DNA from: Prunella strophiata | Lineage: Eukaryota; Chordata; Aves; Passeriformes; Prunellidae | Direction of reading: 5' to 3' | Assembly: GCA_036583965.1 (NCBI GenBank) | Contig: JAZBQD010000027.1 | Location: 21,317,001 to 21,381,000, forward strand | DNA length: 64,000 nucleotides | Shown: positions 25,391 through 36,360 of the stretch, in pieces | Numbering within the stretch: the stretch's first letter is position 1 | How the letters are laid out: each line of letters starts with the position of its first letter | Program-made: the position numbers and the translations under genes | The notes under the pieces: model-generated | Told to the model about the DNA's origin: nothing | Seen by the model: only the letters and a program-made list of their open reading frames with translations | Databases searched by the model: none

Positions 25391-27097
25391 CTTGGAAATA
25401 ATAAAATGTAGCATTTTAATAGTGAAGGCAAATGTATGCATAGGTACTGAAAAAAGGTGATGTTTAAGGTTTTATCCATGATTTTCACTCTGAATACGTG
25501 TTGAGAAGTAAAAATTGAATCACATGATAGACTGCTCTAGGATTCAAGTTGCAACTATCTGTTAATTATTTCTCTCTTTGTGTACTCATTTGAACTGAGG
25601 ATATTTACACCTTTCTAATGTATCAGCTCCAGTGTGGTGCATGTTTTTGGTACTGAGAAGGCTTTCTTGAGGTTTTGATAGTGGGTAGCTATCAAAACCT
25701 CTAGCTAAGTTGTTTCTAGGCTAGGCTTTGTTTCAGTATATGAAACACAATTCTAGAGATAAGATCCAGTGCTATTTTTTGGTCTATTTCACTATTTATA
25801 CAGGGACTGAGTTACACAACAAGCCTGTAAATACCTATATGAAGAAATATAGTAATATATAAGCCAAAATGCTTGGGGTTTCAACTCCCTCTTGTCTTAC
25901 CCTCAAATGCTTAGATTGTAGTAATCAGCTTGCTAAGAATGGGATGTTCTACAGTGCCATGATGTATTGAGATAATCATTTCAAGAAAGTTGTGTGGCTT
26001 TTGATTTTCACTCAGAAGTCTTACATTTGCATAGGAATCATTGGCATTTCTGTCTCTGATGTTGATTGCAGATTTTCTTTGAGCAGCTTTCTTACTAGGT
26101 ATGTATTGATGTGAAAGGATAGTTTTATCATAGGTGCTTGAACAGCAGGTTTTGGCAGCCACAAAGGATCTCCTGAAGTTAAGATATATAGAATAAAATA
26201 AAATTTAAGTAAGAAAAAGAACTTCTAAATGATGAATCACATACATACACCTTGATAGCACTTGGTTGCAAGTTAATTTTACAGTGAGTAGAATTTTCCA
26301 TTGAATTGTAAAGCACAGTCCATCATTATTTGTGTTCTATTTGCATTGCAATAAGACAGAAAATGTTCTAGGATGCAGAGTAAGAAAATTTTTCATAATA
26401 GCAGCACTCTGCTGCTGCTGTAACTTACAGTGTTCTGTGCCATCAATTCTCAATTGCCAGCTGCTGTACTTCCAGGCAATTACTGCTATTGAGTAAAGCT
26501 AGTCCAAAAATACTGTGACAAAACTTGTTTGCATTTCAGTCTGGTCTGTACTACTGTTAGGAATCCATTTTGTTTCTGTCTCATGGTGTAATTTAATGTT
26601 AACAACAATTAAAAGTAGGATTATTACTTATAGAGAAATAGTTGGTAGCAAACAGAGTTGCACCCCAATAATACAGGCCTGCTTTTGAATCTTTGAATGG
26701 GAACATCTTCTTAAAGGGAATTTTTTTTTCATTACTAAATGTGTCAGCTAAAGAAGTTACATTTTTACTCTTCATTATGTTAGGAGTGAATAACTAATCT
26801 AAGAATTGTTTACACATGTTCTTCAAGCGAATATTTTAATTTCACTAAAGAGTGAAATTCTAATATACAACATGCACTGCAAAATATAAAATATTATTCC
26901 TGCTTATAGTGCCTGGTGTGTTTTTTCCATGCTGAATCTTCAACAATGGGATTTTCTGTTGTACTACATAATTATTACTACAGCTTACCTTTCAGAAAGT
27001 CTGGTTACAACTTCACCTGGCTGTTTGGGTTTTTGAGCCTTGTGAGTGGAGATTCTCTTCTGTGAATAAGCTGGAGCTGTTGAGGCCAAGTGTAAAA

Positions 27098-27130
<33 letters not shown>

Positions 27131-30100
27131 TAATTTTCTGTGTATTTTAACTTCTTTTTTCTCTTTAGCATAAATTAAAGATCAAGTAACTATCACTGCT
27201 AAATAAGACTTGAATATGTTTAAAGTTTTCTGTAAATGAGGACAGATTAACCTTTTTGTGTTTGCTCTAGAGTTTAGTTGGTAAATGGAATGCAGATTTA
27301 TATTCCATTTCATGCAGTCAAAGACTGCAGTGGGGAAGTGTAGAATAATCAGTGTCATAATCCTAATAATGAATACTACTTTGATTTGTAGTTTCACAGG
27401 CTTGCTAGAGACAAATAGGTAATTTCTGCTTTCTTCTTGATGAGATTTTATATTTTTCTTTAAGCAATTTTTTCTTATGCTAGAGAGAGTCTTAAGTGAC
27501 TTGAAAAGGTTCATGTTCAGATGATTTAATTTTTTTTAATTAGGCTCCCCTTGACTTTACTGCATGTCACACAATATGAGGGTAGAGCTGGAATTTTCTT
27601 TAGTACTTGTTTATACTACGTTAGGTAATGGCTGGCACTATAAAAGTTGACACAGTAATGCCTAATTTTCATATCCTTTCATGTAGCTCTGCCAAATGAG
27701 CTATTCCTGCCATAAATGAAATATGAAAGGGATTCCTCTGATAAAAAAACAGAGAAAGTTAAATCTGTTGTGCATGAGCATTAAACTTGACCAGGTGTGT
27801 AAAAGTTGGATTTACAGTGTTAATGACTGCTTATACTAAATTACATGTGGCCTGGTATGTGCAGTGTGGCTTTCTGCCCCTAAAAAGCTATCCTGTGTTT
27901 GTTAATTACACATCATACTTACAGGATGAACCAGAGCTTCTTTTCCTACACAGGGTACAAGACTGAACAGATTCTTTGTAATTCCTGAGTTTTACTTCAT
28001 CTCTGCTTCCCCTGGGGCATCTGCATCTAAGTCCTGGAAACAGAGATGTGTGGCTTTAGAAAAACAAAACTATAAGCAATGTTTCCTTGTAGATGTTAAT
28101 ATTTGTGCAATCACTGTACCTTGTCTCTCTCCACATAATCTCATATTTAATGATTTGTAACTTAGAGTGTCAGAGTTGACAAGGTCCTTGCTTTGTGAAT
28201 CACAAGAATCACAGGCTGAGAAATCTTCTGAATCGCTGCCTAAAATTCAAAAAATAAGTTAAAAGGGTCTGAAATATGAGAAGCTTTGGCTAATGTACTC
28301 AGGTAATTATTTGGCTTTCAGCACTGTAATTTCAGAGCCTTCTGCTGCCATTAATACTACTGCAATTTGAGGAAGTACTTTTCACCCCCAGGAGAGTGGG
28401 GATTGAGTTCAAGATTAGCTTTCAGCCCTGTCTGCAAGCTTTGAATGTAATATTCTGGTGGTGCTTATTTTCAGACCAAGAATTGTTGGTTGGTTTTTTT
28501 TTTCTTTAATTATGTTCTCCATGTCCCTGTCCACAGTGTTATGGGAACAGTGCAGCATAATAGGAATGGGATGGGAATTTGAGCAGCTCTACTATGGCAC
28601 TGCTTTAACTATTGCACCAACCAGTACAAACAATAATCTCAGTGTATTAAAAGGATATCACATAAAAGTAAAGGACAACTGATAGACAAAAGGTAAGAAA
28701 ACCTGTCTATTCAGACTTAAAACTGAATGTAGGACAGCTCATACTATTCTCCTTTAGTTGCTAGTTACTAAAAGCTTCAGAATATTCTGCAGTAGAAAAG
28801 GTAAAATTGTTTTTAAGCAGAAAAATTAAGTTGAATCCAAAAACTGAAAGTGGAAGTACTGATATAAAGTGTCTTAGTTGTCAAGCTTGGAATCATCTTC
28901 TAGAACATGAAATAAATGCAGATCAGAAGAAAAAGCAAAATCAAAGCATTGTGTGCACATCCCTGTCATGCTCTTGAAAATGTTAGCAGTGGCAATATTT
29001 GGAAACGTATCTAGAAAGCTAAATTAGATTTATAGAGTAATTCAGGTGGGACAGGACTTCTGGAGGTCATCTGATTCTGTCCCCTCTCAAAGCCAGGCCC
29101 AACTTAAGTTGCTTAGAACCCTGTCCAGCTGAGTTCTGAATATCTCTGAGAGAGGATATGCCACAGCCTCCCTAGGGCAAACTGTTTCAATATTTGACCA
29201 AGTAAAAATCTTTCATTCATATCTAACTGAAAATTGCATTGCAATGTGTGTGTTGCCTCTTGATCTGTCACTAAGAGTTCCACAGTGAATTTGACCTGGT
29301 GTTCTTTTTAAGATTCCTTTTTATTCTTAGTGTTTTGTGCTCTGCTAAGCAGTAACATCTGTTAAAACTACAATTTACATGTTGAGACATAAAAGGAATG
29401 TATTTCTTCACAAGATTCCCTAGCAGGTTTAGGCACAGTTCTGACCTTTGTATGCCCTCATGACTTACTCAGGTTGGTATCTGATAAATCAGTTGGTTTT
29501 CTCTGCATGTAGAGTTGAGATGTTCCAGTTTTTCCTTCTTGGATGTTTGTATTTCTTTGAGCATGAAAACAGAATATTTTAATTATATCTTAGTATTTCT
29601 ATGATGAGACTTATAAACATCTTATACTAATAATAACTTCTTATTTGAGAAGAAATCAGATTTATTCACAGAAAGAACTTTACTTGTATCAGTTACCTGA
29701 AAAAGTGGTAAGAAGAAGTTTAATAATTAACCAGTTGAAAAATAATGAACCCTTAGTTAAAGGACACATTCTGACAAAAGCACCCTGACTTCCCACAACT
29801 GTTAAAAATGCTTAAAAGTAGAGATCTTGATAATCCTGTATTGGAATAGTAAAGTAGTATGAAATCTTAGATACATCCATCTGTTACCACTGATAGTGTT
29901 TTGATACAACATACATTAAATATGATTTGTGTCTTAGTAACTTTGAGCTGTAATTAATGCTTTAATTTAATGCCTTAAGATAATTAGGATGTTTGAGATG
30001 CACCTTCTGAGAGAAAAAGAACAAAGTTCCTTGTTTGAGTCACTCGATGTGTATTTTTAACTTTGGGTGTACAGGATCACCAAGTTTATTTGGAAAATTT

Positions 30101-33100
30101 TCTGCCTGTTCATGAACATAATGATCAGAAGACTGAGCTAATATTCTTTCAATGACAGAGAAAAAAGTGGAAGCTAGGTGAGTTTTACTAGACAACTATT
30201 AAAATTTACCCTGTAAAATAATCTGACAGAATTAGGTTAATATGACTGTGCTCTATGCTGCATGCATTCTTTTCCCAGAAGCTCTGCTTCTCTACTGGAA
30301 CTTAGTTCAGTTATCTTTTTTAACCTTAGACTGGTTAGGGGGGGACGACTTATTTTATTTTTTCTAATCTCATTGAGATGTTTAACACCTATAAAATGCT
30401 TCCAGGAGGGTGGAGATGGTATTTAGATTTTTCACAAGGTTTTGATCGTTAATTATGTAAGGATCTGCATCCCTCATTTTTGTTGTTAAATTAAAAATAC
30501 CACACAAATATTGGCAAATTATCTTTTACTGGCACTGTACTCTGACTAGTTATTCACATCCTGAATTTGTGTGGCTGTCATGAATTTTATACAGAAGTAT
30601 GAATTAATTCCTAGGTGAAAGTAATGGTAGTGTTTTGGCTTCAGGAAATACTTTCAAACTGAGAAAGGTAGGAAGACCAGGCTAGGAGGAATTCTTAGAT
30701 ATGAAGTTATATAATTCTGTACAATTTTTATTCTGGAAACATTCATGCTGCTTTTCAGATTTCAGCCATCCTAATTTTCTTATTCAGCATTTAATTTTAT
30801 GTATATTTTCATAAAAACTTCAACAGCTGTTTCTGAGTTTTCACTTACATGTGCAGACAAAGATTGCACTTTTTGCCTTCTAAAGAAAGTTGATTTGCTG
30901 GTGGGATTACATCATTTGTCTGATTTCTTTCTCTGTCATGCTTCTTGTGGAAAAAATGGAGTTTCAGTACTTCTTGTTTGTGGAAGATCAGCAGTGCTTG
31001 AAACTGACAAGCTCTGTACAAAGTAACAAAGCACAGACACGGGTGTAAGTGGACCTTGCATTGCAAGGAACCACTCCTACCAAACAGCATCTCCTCAGGC
31101 TCTCTTGCCATTTTTCTCTGAAGCCCAAGTTACCTAAAACACTGGTTATGAAAGCATGTGTTGAGACTTACCTGTAGTTTGGTAGAAGACAGTAAGATTT
31201 TTTTTTTTTTTGTGGGGGGAGTGTGTATGTGTATTTATGATCTGGGAGAAACTCAATTTTCTTAGGAGTAAACTCATTTTTCTCTAGCACAATACTGTTT
31301 GGTCTTCTAGTAATTCTGCAGCTTAAGAACTTGGACAAAGTAATTTTTCCTCCCATGAAATGATAGTGATTAATTCCCCAAAACAGCTTTGCAGAAGTTA
31401 AATTAGCTACTCATATTTTCTTACTGTGAAATAAATGCTTTTGAAACTGGAACTAAGAACATTCAGTATAGTTTTGTTTTTATTACTTGGGTTTCTGTTA
31501 CGGGTAATTACATACTATGAAGTTAATATTTCATTAAAAATATTTTCCTTTGAAGTAACATGCTATCTAAAAGAATCATGCTCTTACTAGAGGAGAACAT
31601 ACAATCACACAACTGCAGTTAGGGTCTCAAGACTTGTATCAATAAAACAGAATAATTGTAGTGTTTAATAAAAATCAGTTACCTCACAGAAAGACTGGGC
31701 AGATTCATAGGAAGTCAGTAATGATGACAGGCTGCCTTTGCTGCCATTGATTTGTTCTTCCATGTCTTCAAGGAGCATGCCAAGTCTGAATATTCCTCCT
31801 TCCACCCTTCTAAATCCAATCACAACTCACAGTTACTTAAAACTCTCTAAAATGATCTTTTATTTCTTACCATGATAACCATAGTGGACATCACAGTACA
31901 TTTCCCATAAAATAAAAAAATTAAATGTATGGAATTGTCAGAGTTCCTTTTAAGTGTTTGAATTAATCAAATAGATATCCCAGTTACAAGTGGGATATAT
32001 AAAGCCCAAGGTGAATTTCGGCCAAACAACTTATAGTTTACCACATTAGGACAATATTTTCACTTCAGGAAAACTCTAATGGATAAATGAAGCAAAATCT
32101 GTAAGACAGTCAAGGAAAATATACTGATGTACTACTTAGCACTTCTCTTCTAACCTCTCAGGATCAAACTCTCCAAGGTTGATAGGCTTGTCCTTGTAGT
32201 TCTGCAGCTGTAAGTTGTGGTGCTCTTCTCTAGATTTTAAATAATTTCTTTCCAAGGCATCAAGGTATCTTTTCAGTTGATTTAATGCCTTCATCAATAA
32301 GAAATAATTCAATAAAAAATGTCATGATAACTTAGCATAAGTAGCTGTCACTATGTCTTGCTATTTAAGCCAGATATTATTTGCAGTGCTGTTGGTAAGA
32401 ATTTTGGTAGTTCTCTGAACTTGGAACAGGAACTGCATTTTGTACATTCACCTAATACTCTGTGCTGCTCTATTATGTCCAAGTAAAATAATAAAAATTA
32501 TTTCTGAACTGATGCCCTACATGTCAAAATTGCCTAACTTATATGGCAACCTCAGGCCTTTTATTAATAGTTTTAAGTTGGAATCCTTAAAAAATTAGGA
32601 GTTCGTCCACCTACTGAACACCTTCATTTTTGATTCCTAATCTCATACCTTCAGTCTGAATTGAGAAGAGTAAATATCCATTTCAGGTAAACATCAAGAA
32701 ACTTGCCAGAAAATTGTAAGTCTACAGCCATTTCAAATGCATTTCAGATAGCTCAAAATACATAAATTAATTTACCAGATATTTGTCTTGTAAAAAGAGT
32801 GTTTCCTGGGTCATATGCTTAGAGAAGTCTTCCACCTTCAAGACAAAATATTAGACTTAATTATTATATTTAAACAAATTTGCTAAGAGAGTATGGAATT
32901 TGAGCATCAGTGCAAAGTATATATTGAAACAGAGCTCTTACTTTCTTAGTCAGTTGCTCTGTCTGATCCTTTAGTATTTGAGACATCTTTTCTCCTAGTG
33001 TTAGTTCTGGCACTGAATCAGAAGGGTTTAGACACTGTGCTTTTACTGTCCCAGCTGCTGGTACTGCTGATGCTGCTGTTCCAGGCTGCAGTCCTACAGA

Positions 33101-35424
33101 ATACAAGGTAAGATTGATCAATGGCAATTTTGGCCCAAAAATGTAATCAAATTACATTAAATAGTCATTTGCATAGCTACTGTAATTTTATTTACTTGCT
33201 TTAAGCAAACCATGTGTAGGCTGTACAGGAACAGGAGCAGGTAATGTGATGATGTCAGGTGGTGTCCCAGTGTGTCCTGAGGAAATGGCAATGTTGGCAT
33301 TTGCAAAGTCTGACTGAGGAAGTATCTGTTAAAATGAGAACCTTCATTATAGATATAATATATAGAATACTTACGGACCTGGACAAAGAACTTTAACTCA
33401 AAATACAAAATATTAATGAAATGTTTATTATAACAGTACCATTTAATTTGCTGAGTTGACAGATATGTAAAGTGTCTCATTGTATAAATACTTATAATAC
33501 TTCTCTGTGTTGTGAAAATATAGAGGATTTGTATAGATGGGAAATACAATATAAAGGTGACAAATAGTTTTAGGGGATAATCATAGTCCTAGAGGTAAAG
33601 AAGAATGACTTTAAAAAAAAAAAAAGTATTTTGAGAGATTTACCTTAGGATTAAATCTCAGATGGTCAGTATGATTCTGGATTTCAGCATGCTGTGTCAG
33701 CATCTCATTTGCAGCCAGGAAATAATAGAGAAAACTATTAAAACTTGTTATAGCTCTAGCAATTTACTAAGATGTATATCTAGGAACAGAATTAAGGACC
33801 TGTAAAGCTCAGTGAGTGAGCTCCATGTCAGGGCATGAAATTGAGCAGCGGTTGTCTAATTACTAACAAGCTTTAAAATAAATTCACAACAGTAAGAGAA
33901 AAATTGTTGTAAAAAAAAATCCTTTAGAAAGAATTGACTTGTCAATAAATACCAGTCTCAGTAGCTGAATAGTGTTAAATGTGAAAAAAGGCAAAGATGT
34001 CTTAACATAGGCACAGTAAAAACCAGAACATTGTTCTTAAAAATGTATTTCAAGTATTTTTTTGTGAATTTAAACACTAGAAATAAAACTTTATAGTGGA
34101 TTTCCTAATGATTTGATAGGATGCTTTATCATCACAAACAGTGCTCCCGTGTTAAATACTGGAGTATTAAATAACACTCAGGCTTTAAATAATTGGTAAT
34201 GACAGTGCTGTATAAAGTCAGTCTCACAGAACTTTATTTGTGAAAGTAGTTTTTGAGTGATGTACTCACTGATACCTACAGAGTGCCAATAGAGCTAGTC
34301 ATGTTAGATTTTATGGGATAAGAACATCTTGCAGTGAACCACTCTTACCCAGTATGAAGAATTTCTTCAAGCATCCTAATTACCTGTAGCTGTTGCAGCA
34401 GTTCTGAAATACTCCTTTCTTCCTGATTCTCTGCTTCAGCAGAATTGAAGTAATTCTTATTTTCCAAAACGTTGTTCACAGTTACTAATTTACTTCGCAA
34501 AACAGGAAAGGGTTTTCCTCTTTCAGTTGAAGGAACTGAGGTAATATTGTCAGGTTTTTTTGGTACTTGAACTTCTGAAGCAACTTCAGAGAAGTCAGGA
34601 AGGCAACAGTGAGGTTGCCCTTGGCCATATTTGAGCTCACAAGGTGAAACTGTTCTCTTAAACAGGGCTCTCTCATCTTTCATGTTTTGAAAGGTGTGTG
34701 TATCTCCAGTCTCATTAATCAGTTGTGAATATTCTTGTCTGCATCCACACTGACCAGAAGAAAAAACAGGTTTCTTTGAAACAGATCTATTTTCATTTAA
34801 CGAGTTTCCATTTTTGTCACAAGCCTTTACTACTTGGTGCTTTTCTAAGGGACACTCCTCGGAGCTGGCTGCCCATTGTTCATACACTAAAGAGCCTTTG
34901 TGTTCTGAAGGCTCAGGTTTGCTCCCAGTGTCATCGATACTTTCAGTAAAGGACACCTCTGGCAGTGTCTCACATTCAATTAAGTGGCATGTGCTTAGTA
35001 ATTCTCCCCTAGAAAAATGACGCAGGAGGACCTTGGACATCTTGGAGGTAGTTACATGTTCTTTGCTGTCTGGTTTACTGGAACTACCAACAGGTAATTC
35101 CTTCTGAAAGGAAGCTTCACTTCCAGGCATTGCAACTGGTACTCCAGTTGTTCCTCTGTGATAACTGGAGAATTCTTCAGGCTGTAGAGGAGTTTCATAA
35201 TTGGCTGCTGCTTTTAGGTTTTTGTTCTCTTCAGAACGGGCTAAGTTTAAAATACCAGAAATATCTTTTGTACAACTACAGACATTCAAATTATCTGCGT
35301 TATTGTTGTATTTACAGCTTATTCCTACATCTCCATCATAAACTAAGTAATCTTCTCCCTCTTCAGTTGCATCTGTGCTACAGCCTAATGCATCTGAAAA
35401 TGAATTATTCATTTGGGCTTTCAT
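25268..35424 (-). CDS. AKNAD1: AKNAD1 (AKNA domain-containing protein 1), 14 coding exons, 844 aa
   Basis: AKNA-family protein; AKNA itself is a centrosome/microtubule-organising protein once described as an AT-hook factor, while AKNAD1 function is largely unknown. Coding exons in gene order: 35424-34384, 33703-33644, 33325-33196, 33093-32942, 32835-32776, 32288-32155, 31806-31683, 31329-31172, 29554-29469, 28239-28120, 28033-27923, 27076-26989, 26172-26025, 25390-25268. All phases close; the sum is 845 codons with the stop (human protein about 836 aa). A large acidic/polar first exon is followed by a helical, coiled-coil-like AKNA region (exons 4-7: EKMSQILKDQTEQLTKK, ALNQLKRYLDALERNY, INLGEFDPER) and a Ser-rich tail with Cys pairs (CDSCDS, CTLCRKR). 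The C-terminus is helical (LDHAIETANSLKKATERMVQ). Position between STXBP3 and GPSM2 in opposite orientation supports the name. Start: MKAQMNNS; the second Met (35412) aligns better with the mammalian N-terminus. Confidence 0.88.
25669..25701. repeat. Perfect 13-bp hairpin in the last AKNAD1 intron
   Basis: GAGGTTTTGATAG / CTATCAAAACCTC with a 7-base loop TGGGTAG. No mismatch. Too short for a typical pre-miRNA. Confidence 0.85.
26025..26172 (-). CDS. AKNAD1: AKNAD1 coding exon 13
   Basis: Acceptor CTTCAG, donor AAT|GTAAGA. Includes RSFVAAKTCCSSTYDKTILS and KKAAQRKSAINIRDRN, ending NDSYAN. The frame stays open to a TAA at 25911, but the donor at 26024 restores phase 0 with exon 14, which is clearly coding. 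Confidence 0.8.
26989..27076 (-). CDS. AKNAD1: AKNAD1 coding exon 12
   Basis: Acceptor CAACAG, donor AAAG|GTAAGC. Encodes SPAYSQKRISTHKAQKPKQP then GEVVTRLSE; basic and Ser-rich. Confidence 0.83.
27099..27128 (+). repeat. Poly-A run (A30) just upstream of AKNAD1 exon 12
   Basis: Thirty A on the + strand, T30 in AKNAD1 transcript sense, ending 22 bases before the exon 12 acceptor, where it can act as or lengthen the polypyrimidine tract. Confidence 0.85.
27923..28033 (-). CDS. AKNAD1: AKNAD1 coding exon 11
   Basis: Acceptor TTCCAG, donor CCT|GTAAGT. Encodes GLRCRCPRGSRDEVKLRNYK then ESVQSCTLCRKRSSGSS. Has a CxxC pair followed by basic residues. Confidence 0.82.
28120..28239 (-). CDS. AKNAD1: AKNAD1 coding exon 10
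   Basis: Acceptor TTTTAG, donor CAAG|GTACAG. Encodes SSDSEDFSACDSCDSQSKDL, then VNSDTLSYKSLNMRLCGERQ. The acidic Ser-rich SDSEDF motif resembles mammalian AKNAD1. Confidence 0.84.
29040..29310 (+). mobile_element. Degenerate CR1 LINE fragment (3' part)
   Basis: Recognisable CR1 3' consensus pieces in order: GGACTTCTGGAGGTCATCT, CCTGTCCAGCTGAGTTCTGA, ATATCTCTGAGAGAGGATAT, CCACAGCCTCCCTAGGGCAA, ending near TTGCCTCTTGATCTGTCACT. Heavily diverged and 5'-truncated, so an old dead insertion in AKNAD1 intron 9, on the opposite strand to the gene. Boundaries are approximate. Confidence 0.8.
29469..29554 (-). CDS. AKNAD1: AKNAD1 coding exon 9
   Basis: Acceptor CTCAAAG, donor TGA|GTAAGT. With the carried AG it reads RNTNIQEGKTGTSQLYMQRK then PTDLSDTNL. 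The phase fits both neighbours. Confidence 0.78.
31172..31329 (-). CDS. AKNAD1: AKNAD1 coding exon 8, with an A14 tract inside codons
   Basis: Acceptor TCCAAG, donor ACAG|GTAAGT. Encodes FLSCRITRRPNSIVLEKNEF, then TPKKIEFLPDHKYTYTLPPQ, four Lys encoded by part of an A14 run, then SYCLLPNY. Kept because it is open throughout and its entry (phase 0) and exit (phase 2) are exactly what exons 7 and 9 need; homology alone is weak. Confidence 0.7.
31683..31806 (-). CDS. AKNAD1: AKNAD1 coding exon 7
   Basis: Acceptor TAGAAG, donor GAG|GTAACT. Encodes RVEGGIFRLGMLLEDMEEQI then NGSKGSLSSLLTSYESAQSF; end of the conserved AKNA region. Confidence 0.87.
32155..32288 (-). CDS. AKNAD1: AKNAD1 coding exon 6 (AKNA region)
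   Basis: Acceptor ATGAAG, donor AGAG|GTTAGA. Encodes ALNQLKRYLDALERNYLKSR and ends DKPINLGEFDPE. Among the best-conserved parts of the gene. Confidence 0.9.
32776..32835 (-). CDS. AKNAD1: AKNAD1 coding exon 5 (AKNA region)
   Basis: Acceptor TTGAAG, donor CTG|GTAAAT. Encodes VEDFSKHMTQETLFLQDKYL, a helical segment. Confidence 0.9.
32942..33093 (-). CDS. AKNAD1: AKNAD1 coding exon 4 (AKNA region start)
   Basis: Acceptor CTGTAG, donor AAA|GTAAGA. Begins LQPGTAASAVPAAGTVKAQC (low complexity) and ends GEKMSQILKDQTEQLTKK. Confidence 0.87.
33196..33325 (-). CDS. AKNAD1: AKNAD1 coding exon 3
   Basis: Acceptor TAACAG, donor GCAA|GTAAAT. Begins ILPQSDFANANIAISSGHTG and ends LPAPVPVQPTHGLLKA; Pro-rich and likely disordered. 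Confidence 0.83.
33644..33703 (-). CDS. AKNAD1: AKNAD1 coding exon 2
   Basis: Acceptor AATGAG, donor AAG|GTAAAT. Exactly 20 codons: MLTQHAEIQNHTDHLRFNPK; the QNHTDHLRF motif is typical of AKNA-family proteins. Confidence 0.84.
34384..35424 (-). CDS. AKNAD1: AKNAD1 coding exon 1 (large N-terminal exon)
   Basis: 347 codons from MKAQMNNSFSDALGCSTDAT to SISELLQQLQ. The exon starts at 35537 (acceptor TTCCAG), and its first 113 bases are treated as 5' UTR because no in-frame ATG occurs before 35424. The segment GEDYLVYDGDVG resembles the mammalian N-terminus, which supports a start at Met 35424 or 35412. The donor CTACAG|GTAATT is chosen over a stronger-looking GTAAGA about 37 bases further, which would make an in-frame stop after joining exon 2. 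Polar and acidic, probably disordered. Confidence 0.85.
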
Positions 35425-35754
35425 CCAGTCTGACAATTTGCACTTTTTTGTAGTCTCCGTATCCAGTTTATGTAGAATATCAATGCCATTGCTTTGCTGG
35501 TTGTGGACAGAGCTTTTATTATTGCATGGATCAAAATCTGGAATGTATGATTAATAGTTATTTTATACTCAAATATACATGACAATACTACCTAGTTATC
35601 TATATAATTAATATTTAATTATCTCCATACTGTAGCTTTTGTAGAACAATCGTACTGACATGGATGCTTCCCTATTTGCCCTAGTGTAAGTCTGCTGGAG
35701 GAAATAAGACACAAGTGACAAAAGCATCGGGAACAGCAGCTGCTGTTAGCTTAC

Positions 35755-35784
35755 CTGTCCTTGCTCATTAATCCCGCTGTAGTG
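35755..35784 (-). other. AKNAD1: Possible untranslated AKNAD1 leader exon (30 nt)
   Basis: Between a pyrimidine tract plus TTCAG and a good donor CAG|GTAAGC on the - strand. It contains an ATG whose frame stops six codons later across the junction with the next exon, so it would be a short upstream ORF, not the main start. Confidence 0.4.
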
Positions 35785-36100
35785 CTGAAGACAAAAAAAT
35801 TTGGTAATAGAGCCACGAGTGGTACTAGAGTTCAACCTCAGGCTGAAAAAACCCAAACCAAGCCCCCCAGCCCTTTCCCCCCCGCCACTCTAAAGCGTTT
35901 CTTTAGCTTATGCTCCAGAGAAAGATAACAAACTTTTTCCCAATTTACTTTTCGTCCCTGTGTATCAAATAAAACGCAATTAATTAGCAGCTCAGCATCA
36001 TACAGTGCGTTGTTTCACCTTATCTGCAGTCGCTGGAGGCGGCAGAGGCGACCTTGCAGCGTCTCTGTGCTGCGGGCACCATCCCGGCCGCGCACCGCTG

Positions 36101-36138
36101 CCATTCCCATTCCCATTCCCGTTCCCGTTCCCATTCCC
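36101..36138. repeat. Hexamer repeat CCATTC/CCGTTC
   Basis: Six tandem hexamers: CCATTC x3, CCGTTC x2, CCATTC x1, then CC. On the - strand it reads GGGAAT/GGGAAC, so it is G-run rich. It sits in the presumed AKNAD1 leader/promoter. Confidence 0.9.
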
Positions 36139-36204
36139 GGCCGTGCGCGGCGCCGGGCGCTGCCCCGAGCCCGCCCCGGGCGCGCGCCCCGCCCGCCGCT
36201 CCCC

Positions 36205-36209
36205 ATTGG
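36205..36209 (-). promoter_or_regulatory. CCAAT box (NF-Y type)
   Basis: ATTGG on +, CCAAT on -, inside CCCCATTGGTCCG. Orientation fits an AKNAD1 promoter. Confidence 0.5.
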
Positions 36210-36279
36210 TCCGCGCGGATGATGCGGTCCCGCCGGCCGTTGGCGGCCGCGCCCCTGCGCCCGGGCGCGCGCGGCGCCG

Positions 36280-36284
36280 ATTGG
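36280..36284 (-). promoter_or_regulatory. Second CCAAT box
   Basis: ATTGG within GCCGATTGGCGG, 75 bases from the first; paired CCAAT boxes are common in CpG-island promoters. Confidence 0.5.
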
Positions 36285-36360
36285 CGGCTTCGAGGAGCGG
36301 CTGCGCGTGGGCGGGCGGGGCTCGCGGCCCCTCACAGCCCCGCAGCCCGGCTCGCACAGC

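Noticed and set aside
30050..30150. Candidate - strand AKNAD1 exon reading SSDHYVHEQAENFPNKLGDP
   Set aside because: Open with splice-like ends, but its phase cannot join exon 9, whereas the exon at 31172-31329 fits both neighbours exactly. It may be a rare alternative exon.
34345..34383. Extension of AKNAD1 coding exon 1 to a strong-looking GTAAGA donor
   Set aside because: Joining from there to coding exon 2 makes an immediate in-frame TGA; the GTAATT donor at 34383 keeps the frame.
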